Below are positions 24,602 to 31,409 of a stretch of DNA of 35,757 bases, in pieces (positions within the stretch are counted from its first letter, which is position 1; every line of letters starts with the position of its first letter). The position numbers and the translations under genes are program-made. The notes under the pieces are model-generated. The model was given only the letters and a program-made list of their open reading frames with translations. It searched no databases and was not told the origin of the DNA. Source of the stretch: Minisyncoccota bacterium (GTDB taxonomy: Bacteria; Patescibacteriota; Minisyncoccia; JAHIHE01; JAGLIN01); contig JAGLOZ010000013.1 in NCBI GenBank assembly GCA_023137595.1, positions 1 through 35,757 of the forward strand, in the 5' to 3' direction.

Positions 24602-24770
24602 GTCATTCTGAACTTGTCTACCCAAGCTGTCTAAAAAGTTCCCATCCGGGTAGATTTGAGCCCTCGCTCAAATTTAAAATGGCTTAGGAGAAATTAAAGC
24701 GAGGGCTTTAATCTACTCGGTATAGTTATTAGACAGCCTGTACAGACAGGCAGGCTTGTTTCAGAATGAC
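24602..24770. repeat. Nested repeat: one palindromic element inside another
   Basis: The outer ends, GTCATTCTGAACTTGTCT and CAGGCTTGTTTCAGAATGAC, form one palindromic repeat. It is split by an inner element (24624-24741) matching 6100-6220 in reverse orientation. It accounts for most of the gene-free interval 24495-24857. Confidence 0.85.
24624..24741 (-). repeat. 121-bp palindromic element, copy 2
   Basis: Reverse-orientation counterpart of 6100-6220: shared ends (TGTCTAAAAAGT, TTAGACAGCCTGT) and the same GAGCCCTCGCTC / AAAGCGAGGGCTTT cores. Its position within the outer repeat shows it inserted later. Confidence 0.85.
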
Positions 24771-24857
24771 GATTTATAATAAAGCTTTGATTGTTAAATA
24801 TGATTAAATCGCGCATAATCCGCTTTTCGATCGGCAATATAAAAATATTATAAGCAT

Positions 24858-25496
24858 ATGTCAGGTAATTTAAAGAAAATCATTATTGCTGTTGTCGTAA
24901 TCATTTCTATCTTACTTTCTTTTTTAGTAGGTATAGTTTTTTTTCTAAAAGAAAAAAATGAAGGAATCCCAAACCAAAACAACAAACAAGAAGAACAGCG
25001 ATCAAAAGATCCTGAAAAAACAGAATTAACAGGGAAAGAAGAATTAACGGAGAAAGAAAAAGCAAAGATATTCGCAGAAAATTTTGCTGTATTTTACCAC
25101 ACTTATAATTGGGGAGATTTTTCAAACATTGAATCGCTATATGATTCCATGACCGATGGAATGAAAAACAAAGAAAAAAACAGAGTAGAACGAATGAAGA
25201 AAGAAACAGAAGCTCAGCCACGAAAATATTTTTCTGCAAAGGCAAAATTAATAGATTCCTCGTTTTTATTATACAATGAAAATAGGGCGGAGGTCATTGC
25301 AGATATAAACATTGATGACTTTGCTGGCGCGATTATCCAAAGAGAAACTATCCTTTGGGTAGATGAAAAAGGAGATCCTTATTTGGGCGAGATAGATGAT
25401 TTAGTTATAAGTTCAAAAAATAAAAAAGTTAAAATTAATTCTATCAAGGTTTATGATGAATGGAAAATAAGCGCAATAGAAAATATTGATGAATAG
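24858..25496 (+). CDS. Membrane-anchored exported protein, function unknown
   Basis: A 212-residue protein. One N-terminal transmembrane helix (about 7-30) is followed by a charged linker (30-75) rich in glutamate, lysine and glutamine. The C-terminal domain (about 75-212) mixes helix and strand, with aromatic residues in FAVFYHTYNWGDFSNIESLYD; this pattern is reminiscent of NTF2-like domains but I cannot confirm it. No lipobox is visible, so it is probably a single-pass membrane protein facing outward. It lies between the two large exported proteins and may work with them. The start has no strong Shine-Dalgarno. Confidence 0.65.
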   Translation: MSGNLKKIIIAVVVIISILLSFLVGIVFFLKEKNEGIPNQNNKQEEQRSKDPEKTELTGKEELTEKEKAKIFAENFAVFYHTYNWGDFSNIESLYDSMTDGMKNKEKNRVERMKKETEAQPRKYFSAKAKLIDSSFLLYNENRAEVIADINIDDFAGAIIQRETILWVDEKGDPYLGEIDDLVISSKNKKVKINSIKVYDEWKISAIENIDE

Positions 25497-25542
25497 ATCT
25501 TGATTTTGTTTAGTAATTTATTGCTAAGGAATTAAAACATGA

Positions 25543-25580
25543 GCATTGTAGAAACGCGATTAATCGCGTTTCTACAATGC
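25543..25580. repeat. 38-bp perfect palindrome
   Basis: Nineteen bases each side, no mismatch, core ACGCGATTAATCGCGT. It begins 47 bp after the preceding stop and could act as a terminator-like hairpin, but has no T-tract on the plus strand. Confidence 0.85.
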
Positions 25581-25640
25581 GCGCTTTGCGTTTGTGTTTG
25601 TAAAACCTAATTTCTTTGAATTACGAAATACAAATTTTTA

Positions 25641-25738
25641 TGTCATTCCAAGTCTTAAGCGAGGAATCCCTTCAGTATTATTTGAAGCTTACAATATTTA
25701 AGGGATTTCTCAGTCGTTATCACTCCATCAAAATGATA
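25641..25738. repeat. REP-like element (TGTCATTCC variant)
   Basis: TGTCATTCCAAGTCTTAAGC, GGAATCCCTTCAG at the left; GGGATTTCTCAGTCG and CACTCCATCAAAATGATA at the right. It fills most of the gene-free interval 25497-25787. Confidence 0.65.
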
Positions 25739-25787
25739 AAAAGGAACATTTCATAATTCAAAGTAATTTATTCGTTAAATAGGATCT

Positions 25788-27761
25788 ATGAGAAAAATAA
25801 AATTTTTGGCATGCTTTGCAGTTTTGTTGATGTTATTTTCTGTAGCAGGCAGTAGAATCATAAATGCTTTTAGTCTTGTAACTGAGTGCCAGCCGGTGCT
25901 TGATGAGTTTTCAAATGGTGATCCAATGTCTGGAGATCGAACTTTCAATATTACTTTTCCTCCCGGAGGAGGAACGACTTGTGATACACTCGCGGATTGT
26001 CCCAAAATATCTCTTCCTTCCGGGTCAACTGTTTTTAGTGTTAAAGTTGATATGGTCATTGCTGATCCGAGCTCGGAGATTAAAACGCCTTATATTTGGA
26101 TACCCGTTACGTATCTTCCTGATGGCGTTACCGAGAATAATAAATTAAAACAGGTAAGCATAAATGATTGCGGCGTAATTGAAACATATGATGTTGTTTT
26201 CGCTCCTTCGCGCACATATGTTGTTCCCGGAGGAGATGTCTGGGTAGCGAGTGAAACAGGAACAGATGTTTCAAAATTGTCGCCTCTTACGGGAACCGCT
26301 CCTGCCGGAGGAACTTGCGGCAATGCGTTATGCGGAATTGATGAAACAATATATCTTTGTCCGGCAGATTGTTCCGGGAATGTATGCGGAGCTGTCGGAA
26401 ATGAACCTTGCGTAAAATATGAAGTATTGGGTAATTTCTCTCCCGCTATCGTTGGCGGAGTAAAAGGAATAACAGGTGATTTTGACGGAAACATCTGGAC
26501 TGGTAATTGCGGAGATCTTGATGTTTCAAAGTTAGACAAGGATACTTGGCCAACTTTCAAATTAGTTCCTGATGTTAATACGGGAGGATGTCCGTTCGGA
26601 GTAATAGGAGATTTCTTTGGTCATGTTTGGGTCTCTAATAGAGGAAATTCTTTGCAGTGCATAGACTCTTCAACCGGTGTGCTAAGAAATGTAGATATAA
26701 TAAATTCTCCTTATGGTATTAGCGTAGACAAAGACAGCAATATCTATGTATCTTGCTATGAAGACGGAACGGTTCTCAAATATGATTTTGTAACCGGAAA
26801 TTGTCCCGGCGCGCTTGCTCCTTCGTCAATCTATGACACCAAAGTGCTTTCGGGAACTGGCGGAGTGGCTGTTGACAGTAAAGGATATGTTTGGACTGCA
26901 AATTCGCATGATGATGAATTCTATATATTCATTAATCCTACTACTTGGTTTAATGTTCATCCCGGTACGACAAATTTAATCGGAGTGTCCGCTGATTCTG
27001 ACGATTATGGCTGGGTTGTAAGTTATGATGACGGAGTGGCTCATAAATATGAATTTGATGACATTACTAATAAATTTAATATGCATTGCCAGACACCGTA
27101 TCTGGGAGGAAAGCTCTTTGGTTATACGGATATGACAGGACTCAGATTGTTTCCGAAGGTTATTTCGTCCCAAGGCACGCCAGAAGCCCCCCTCTCTTCT
27201 TCCGGAAATTTTACGGTTTGTTCGGATGGAACGGGAACTTGCACAAATGGAGCAAATTGCGCGGTAATTAACGCTTTTTTAGCGGGTTGCGTGCCGGATG
27301 AATCCGGTAATTGCGAGATTTCACTTGAAATTTCTTCCATACAGGCTGGCAAATTTACATTAAAAAATTTAGAAGTAATATATAACGATGATGTTGTCGT
27401 AACAACGGGAGGTCTTATTCCGTGTGACAGAAAATGGAATGACCCGGCAACTACATGGGACGATACAGAATCTTGTCGGTTATGCCATATGATCATTCTT
27501 GCGAATTCAATAATAAATTTCTTAATGAAATTAGTTATTTTGATCACTGTATTGGCGTTAGTTGTCGGAGGATTGATCTATGTAAAAACTTCCGGAGACG
27601 CAAGCTTGATCGTATCAGCGAAACAAAATGTTAATAAGATTTTATATGGTTTTGTGCTGATCTTTATCGTCTGGGTCGTTGTAAATTTAATTATGGTTTT
27701 ATTTGGCTTTGTGGATCCTTTAGGAGACGGAAATTGGGCGGTGTTTAGCTGTGATCTATAA
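25788..27761 (+). CDS. Exported NHL/SMP-30-like propeller protein with C-terminal pilin-like membrane module
   Basis: A 657-residue surface protein. The N-terminal signal/anchor covers about residues 7-28. The middle (about 220-450) has repeats such as GVKGITGDFDGNIWTGN and YGISVDKDSNIYVSC, the pattern of NHL/Vgb-type six-bladed propellers. The C-terminus contains CDRKWNDPATTWDDTESCRLCH, two transmembrane helices, then VDPLGDGNW. This is the same module as in the 21840 protein: NPAT-WDDTESC, CH, N-FLMK, DPLG and a final Cys-Asp are shared. The propeller type differs, so the two proteins appear to be different exported heads on a shared membrane base. Cysteines in the exported part suggest disulfides. 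Partner and ligand are unknown. Confidence 0.82.
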   Translation: MRKIKFLACFAVLLMLFSVAGSRIINAFSLVTECQPVLDEFSNGDPMSGDRTFNITFPPGGGTTCDTLADCPKISLPSGSTVFSVKVDMVIADPSSEIKTPYIWIPVTYLPDGVTENNKLKQVSINDCGVIETYDVVFAPSRTYVVPGGDVWVASETGTDVSKLSPLTGTAPAGGTCGNALCGIDETIYLCPADCSGNVCGAVGNEPCVKYEVLGNFSPAIVGGVKGITGDFDGNIWTGNCGDLDVSKLDKDTWPTFKLVPDVNTGGCPFGVIGDFFGHVWVSNRGNSLQCIDSSTGVLRNVDIINSPYGISVDKDSNIYVSCYEDGTVLKYDFVTGNCPGALAPSSIYDTKVLSGTGGVAVDSKGYVWTANSHDDEFYIFINPTTWFNVHPGTTNLIGVSADSDDYGWVVSYDDGVAHKYEFDDITNKFNMHCQTPYLGGKLFGYTDMTGLRLFPKVISSQGTPEAPLSSSGNFTVCSDGTGTCTNGANCAVINAFLAGCVPDESGNCEISLEISSIQAGKFTLKNLEVIYNDDVVVTTGGLIPCDRKWNDPATTWDDTESCRLCHMIILANSIINFLMKLVILITVLALVVGGLIYVKTSGDASLIVSAKQNVNKILYGFVLIFIVWVVVNLIMVLFGFVDPLGDGNWAVFSCDL

Positions 27762-27885
27762 ATTAATTGTGAATGTTATTTTGAAACAGAGCCTTAGCTT
27801 TCAATCGGAAGTTCAGCTTCCGGAACGCACACAGCTTAATCCATCGCTTTATACTTCTAACTTTATAAATTTTTAACTTATAATT

Positions 27886-28788
27886 ATGCCAACACTATAT
27901 ACTCAATCAGATAGAAACACTCGCAACACTTACATTCTAATGTCAGTGTTTTTGGTCTTCGTGATTGCGATAGGCTGGGTTTTTTCAGAGGCGATGGGAT
28001 CAAGCGCGATTCTTTGGTTTGCGGTGATCTTTAGTATTTTAATGAGTATTGGAAGTTATTGGTATTCGGATAAAATAGTTTTGAAAATGAGCAAAGCGCG
28101 TCTTGTTGAATTTGAAGATAACAAAGAACTATATCGCTTGGTGGAAAATCTTTGCATTACAGCCGGACTTCCTCTTCCTAAAATATATATCATAAATGAT
28201 ACCGCGCCAAACGCTTTTGCAACGGGACGGGATCCGGAACATGCTGTTGTGGCGGTAACGAGCGGGATTTTGCAGAAATTAAATAGAAGCGAGCTGGAAG
28301 GAGTGATCGCTCACGAACTTTCGCATATTGGCAATCGAGATATTCTGTTAGCAACTGTTGTTGTTGTCCTAGTTGGAATCGTGGCTCTTCTCGCTGATTC
28401 TTTCAGATATTCTTTGTGGTTTGGAGGAGGAAATCGAGATAATAATAAAGGAGGAGGTTGGATAATAGTTGTCGCAATTTTACTTTCTATTCTTGCTCCA
28501 TTTTTTGCGCTGCTCATTCAACTGGCAATTTCGAGAAAGAGAGAATTTCTCGCCGATGCCGATGCTGCGCTTCTAACTCGTTATCCGGAAGGACTGGCAA
28601 GCGCTCTCAAAAAAATTTCTGCTGATCCTGAAAAGCTTGAAGTTGCCAATCGCGCTACCGCGCATCTTTATATTGCCAATCCATTTAAAGGAAAAAAAGT
28701 AAGCAAAATGTTTATGACTCATCCGCCGATTGAAGAGAGAATTGCAGCTTTGACGGGGATGGATGTGAAAGATATCGTCAAAAGTTAA
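27886..28788 (+). CDS. htpX: Membrane zinc protease HtpX
   Basis: M48-family membrane protease that degrades misfolded membrane proteins. The zinc motif HELSH is at residues 143-147, within GVIAHELSHIGNRD. The third ligand lies in the conserved SRKREFLADADA. Four hydrophobic segments are visible (about 15-37, 41-60, 155-170 and 190-215). At 300 residues it is the usual size. The C-terminal HPPIEERIAAL motif is typical, and a degenerate copy of this tail occurs at 29719-29775. The gene at 28809 starts 20 bp downstream, so the two are likely co-transcribed. Confidence 0.96.
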   Translation: MPTLYTQSDRNTRNTYILMSVFLVFVIAIGWVFSEAMGSSAILWFAVIFSILMSIGSYWYSDKIVLKMSKARLVEFEDNKELYRLVENLCITAGLPLPKIYIINDTAPNAFATGRDPEHAVVAVTSGILQKLNRSELEGVIAHELSHIGNRDILLATVVVVLVGIVALLADSFRYSLWFGGGNRDNNKGGGWIIVVAILLSILAPFFALLIQLAISRKREFLADADAALLTRYPEGLASALKKISADPEKLEVANRATAHLYIANPFKGKKVSKMFMTHPPIEERIAALTGMDVKDIVKS

Positions 28789-28808
28789 AATAATTAATAA
28801 TAAAAATT

Positions 28809-29717
28809 ATGGATAAAAAAAGACTAGTAATTCCAGTTATTTTGCTTTTTTTAGTTTTGATGATAAGTCTTTTTTTTAACATCAAATTCTTTATGCAAAA
28901 TGAAGATTTTAAAGCACAAAATGGTTTATTAAATCAAAATGCTGGTTCATTAAACAAAGAAAATGAAGCGTTGTGTCAAAAGATCAATTCATTAAATCAG
29001 GAAATTAGCGGAATTGAAATTGAAATGTATGAGCTTGAAGGGACTAAGCAAGGGAAAATTATCTCAGAGATGAATTATAATTGCAAATGGAATTGTTCAA
29101 ATTATCTGATCCAAAAAGATTATCAGAATAAGACCAATTTTAATAATAGATGCCACGAAGATTGTCGGCGTGAATTAGATAGAATTGCCGCTGAAATCCG
29201 TATTAGTCCGAATATGGATTTGGAAGCTGAATATGACATTAAATTTTTTCTTAATTATATCAAAGAAGATAAACCGGTTATATTTAAACTTATCAATCAA
29301 GATTTGGGAAACCTAACTGGAGATAGTGAGTATGACTCGGTCTTTGCAAGAAGCGTGTATGAAGTTGCTAATATGGGATATCGAGTTGTTCCATTTCCAT
29401 TTATTGAAAAAAATGGTGAAATAAAGGAGCTAAATAATTTAAACGATCTATATTTTAATAAAAATGGGGATTTGATAGATTGTGAATCAAGTGAAATCAA
29501 TGTCGAGCTGTGCGATACTTTAAAAAAATTCAGCGCAAATGACAGGGCGGAAGGAATGCTTCTTGATTGCGGATCAAAACATTGCAATTTTTTAGAAGCG
29601 ATCAGAACAAAAAATACTAAGCATTGTTCTGGTATAAGCAAATATTCTTTATCGCCAAATGATGGCAAATGGATTCAGCTTTGCGAGGAAATGATCAAAG
29701 AATTAAAAGAACAGTAA
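28809..29717 (+). CDS. Membrane-anchored protein with twin CX3C motif
   Basis: A 302-residue protein I do not recognise. An N-terminal transmembrane helix (about 6-26) is followed by a coiled coil (about 35-80, heptad-like LNQNAGSLNKENEALCQKIN). Then C92-x3-C96 and C115-x3-C119 are separated by 18 residues: a twin CX3C arrangement that could form a disulfide-linked helical hairpin outside the membrane. The C-terminal half has further cysteine pairs (DCGSKHC and others) and is mixed helical. It sits 20 bp after htpX, and a fragment of the htpX tail lies just beyond its stop, suggesting it arrived between duplicated copies of that tail. A role alongside HtpX is possible but unproven. Confidence 0.7.
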   Translation: MDKKRLVIPVILLFLVLMISLFFNIKFFMQNEDFKAQNGLLNQNAGSLNKENEALCQKINSLNQEISGIEIEMYELEGTKQGKIISEMNYNCKWNCSNYLIQKDYQNKTNFNNRCHEDCRRELDRIAAEIRISPNMDLEAEYDIKFFLNYIKEDKPVIFKLINQDLGNLTGDSEYDSVFARSVYEVANMGYRVVPFPFIEKNGEIKELNNLNDLYFNKNGDLIDCESSEINVELCDTLKKFSANDRAEGMLLDCGSKHCNFLEAIRTKNTKHCSGISKYSLSPNDGKWIQLCEEMIKELKEQ

Positions 29718-29718
29718 A

Positions 29719-29775
29719 ATGCTTATAATCCATCTGCCGATTGAAGAAAGGATTGTGGTTTTGAATATGAAATAG
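29719..29775 (+). pseudogene. Remnant of an htpX 3' end
   Basis: Translated, this short frame gives MLIIHLPIEERIVVLNMK, aligning with the HtpX tail MFMTHPPIEERIAALTGMDVK. It lies directly after the twin-CX3C gene and ends in a TAG at the border of the element starting at 29773. It is best read as part of a duplicated htpX, cut off on the right by the element. Confidence 0.75.
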
Positions 29776-29933
29776 ACTTCTTGCGTAATTAATTTTGTGA
29801 CGAAATTTTCAGATTTTGAGGCAAATTTTTCAAATAATTTTTGAAGCCTAGCCTAGCATAAGCTGAAAAAATTTTTGGGGGATTTGATCAAAATCTGGAA
29901 ATTGCAGTAGGAATTAATTACGCAAGAGGTCTA
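29773..29933. mobile_element. 161-bp MITE-like element
   Basis: Terminal inverted repeats TAGACTTCTTGCGTAATTAA and its complement (about 22 bp, one mismatch). An inner inverted pair, AAATTTTCAGATTTTGA and TCAAAATCTGGAAATT, continues the palindrome. No coding capacity, so transposition would need an enzyme in trans. It lies in the gene-free interval 29718-30151. Confidence 0.75.
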
Positions 29934-29948
29934 ATATAGAAAACGCAC

Positions 29949-30041
29949 GGAGTGTAGAGTGCAGTGATAGCGGAGTTTTACCTGAAAGCGGGATCAAGCG
30001 ATACTTCAGGTTGAACTCTGCTCCACTACGCTCAACACTCC
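29949..30041. repeat. Complex palindrome
   Basis: Ends GGAGTGT and ACACTCC, with inner pairs GAGTG/CGCTC and ACCTGAA/TTCAGGT. A 93-bp cruciform-like repeat adjoining the MITE-like element; an AACGCTCACGCTAGCGTT hairpin follows at about 30087. Confidence 0.65.
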
Positions 30042-30151
30042 AAGATTACAGTTAAACTTCACTCTTCCTTTTGTAAGGAGTCCAACGCTCACGCTAGCGT
30101 TCGTGTCTATAAATAATATTAAAATACGCAATCTATTAACAATAAAAATAT

Positions 30152-31174
30152 ATGGATCAATTTGATGAAATAGATTCGAAAAACAAAAAAATAATCAAGA
30201 TAATAATAGCCCTGGTCTCTTTTCTTGTTATTAGCATTATATCGCCTCTTTCTTTTTTTATTTACGCTAATGTTACGCTAAATAATATTATGACGGATGT
30301 TGATTATGAATTTATAGAAAAAGGTGAGATTTCAAAAAATAAAGGTGTCGAATATGCCGAAAAACTGGAAAATATTCCCCTCAAGTTTATTTTTGAAGAC
30401 CAATATCATTATAATTATTATTTATCTGAAGCTTATGGCGCTGCCGGTGAGTATGATAAAATGATTCTTAGCGCTCAAAAGATGATAGAAAGCGGAGACG
30501 AGCATCCCGTTTCGCATTATTATTTGGGAATGGCTCATTATAACAGTGGCAATTATGATAATGCGGAAAAAGAATTTGATAGAACAATTTCTATGATGGA
30601 TGATTTGATTACAGAAGACGAATATATTCTTTATGAACTTGATTCGATCTATTTAGAAGAAGAAATGGAAATTCACAGGGCTTTGGCATATATAAATGTT
30701 AAAAAAGAAAATTTAAATGAGGTTAAGATACAGCTCGCATTTGCTGTTAGCGACAAGATATATTCTTTATCTGAAGAATATATAAACAGTTTTAACGAAA
30801 ATCTGTATTATAATTATTACGGGAGTTATGATTTTATGCCAAAAGTAAATGAAGTTCCCTTAGATGAAAAAAAGGAAGCAATTGTAATTGAATTTGCGGA
30901 TAAAATCGCCAGAGGACATAGTGTTCATCTTGATAATGCTGAAATTAAAAAAATAAAAAATTCTGATTATTTATCTGATAGCGATAACGATGGATTAAGC
31001 GATAATTTGGAAAAAGTGCTTGGTACCAGCGAATATAAAAAAGACACGGACAAAGACGGGTTTGACGATAAAAAAGAGCTTATTGGCGGATATGATCCGC
31101 TTGTAAAATCTCCGCTTGGGGTAATGGATGGTCTTGATTATTATAATTTATATTTGAAAATTATAGATCTATAA
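30152..31174 (+). CDS. Membrane-anchored TPR protein with C-terminal calcium-binding-type repeats
   Basis: A 340-residue protein. One N-terminal transmembrane helix (about 15-40) is followed by a helical region with a TPR pattern (HYYLGMAHYNSGNYDNAEKEFDRTI, near residues 118-142). The C-terminus has two acidic loops of thrombospondin type 3 style: DSDNDGLSDNLEKVLGT and DTDKDGFDDKKELIGG, which can bind calcium. The same repeat type dominates the lipoprotein at 33662. The role is unknown; TPRs suggest protein binding at the membrane's outer face. No Shine-Dalgarno is visible. The interval 31175-31409 downstream shows no gene. Confidence 0.72.
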   Translation: MDQFDEIDSKNKKIIKIIIALVSFLVISIISPLSFFIYANVTLNNIMTDVDYEFIEKGEISKNKGVEYAEKLENIPLKFIFEDQYHYNYYLSEAYGAAGEYDKMILSAQKMIESGDEHPVSHYYLGMAHYNSGNYDNAEKEFDRTISMMDDLITEDEYILYELDSIYLEEEMEIHRALAYINVKKENLNEVKIQLAFAVSDKIYSLSEEYINSFNENLYYNYYGSYDFMPKVNEVPLDEKKEAIVIEFADKIARGHSVHLDNAEIKKIKNSDYLSDSDNDGLSDNLEKVLGTSEYKKDTDKDGFDDKKELIGGYDPLVKSPLGVMDGLDYYNLYLKIIDL

Positions 31175-31409
31175 TTTTGCGCCAAGCTTAATTGAAAGCA
31201 TGATAATTTCAATATAAACTATATAGTGGAGTGACAAACGCAATGAAATGGAGCTTGTTATCGTCAAGGAAATTATTTAATGAGATTGCTACGCATAACA
31301 TACTCCGCGGAGTTTATTCTGATGCATGTCAGGGCTTTGTATGTCATTCCAGTAACATAAATACGCTTTGCGTATGTTTTCGTAATATCTAACCAATAAT
31401 CTAAAAACT

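Noticed and set aside
26090-26560. 156-codon minus-strand frame opposite the 25788 gene
   Set aside because: Shadow frame; the sense strand carries the shared membrane module and propeller repeats.
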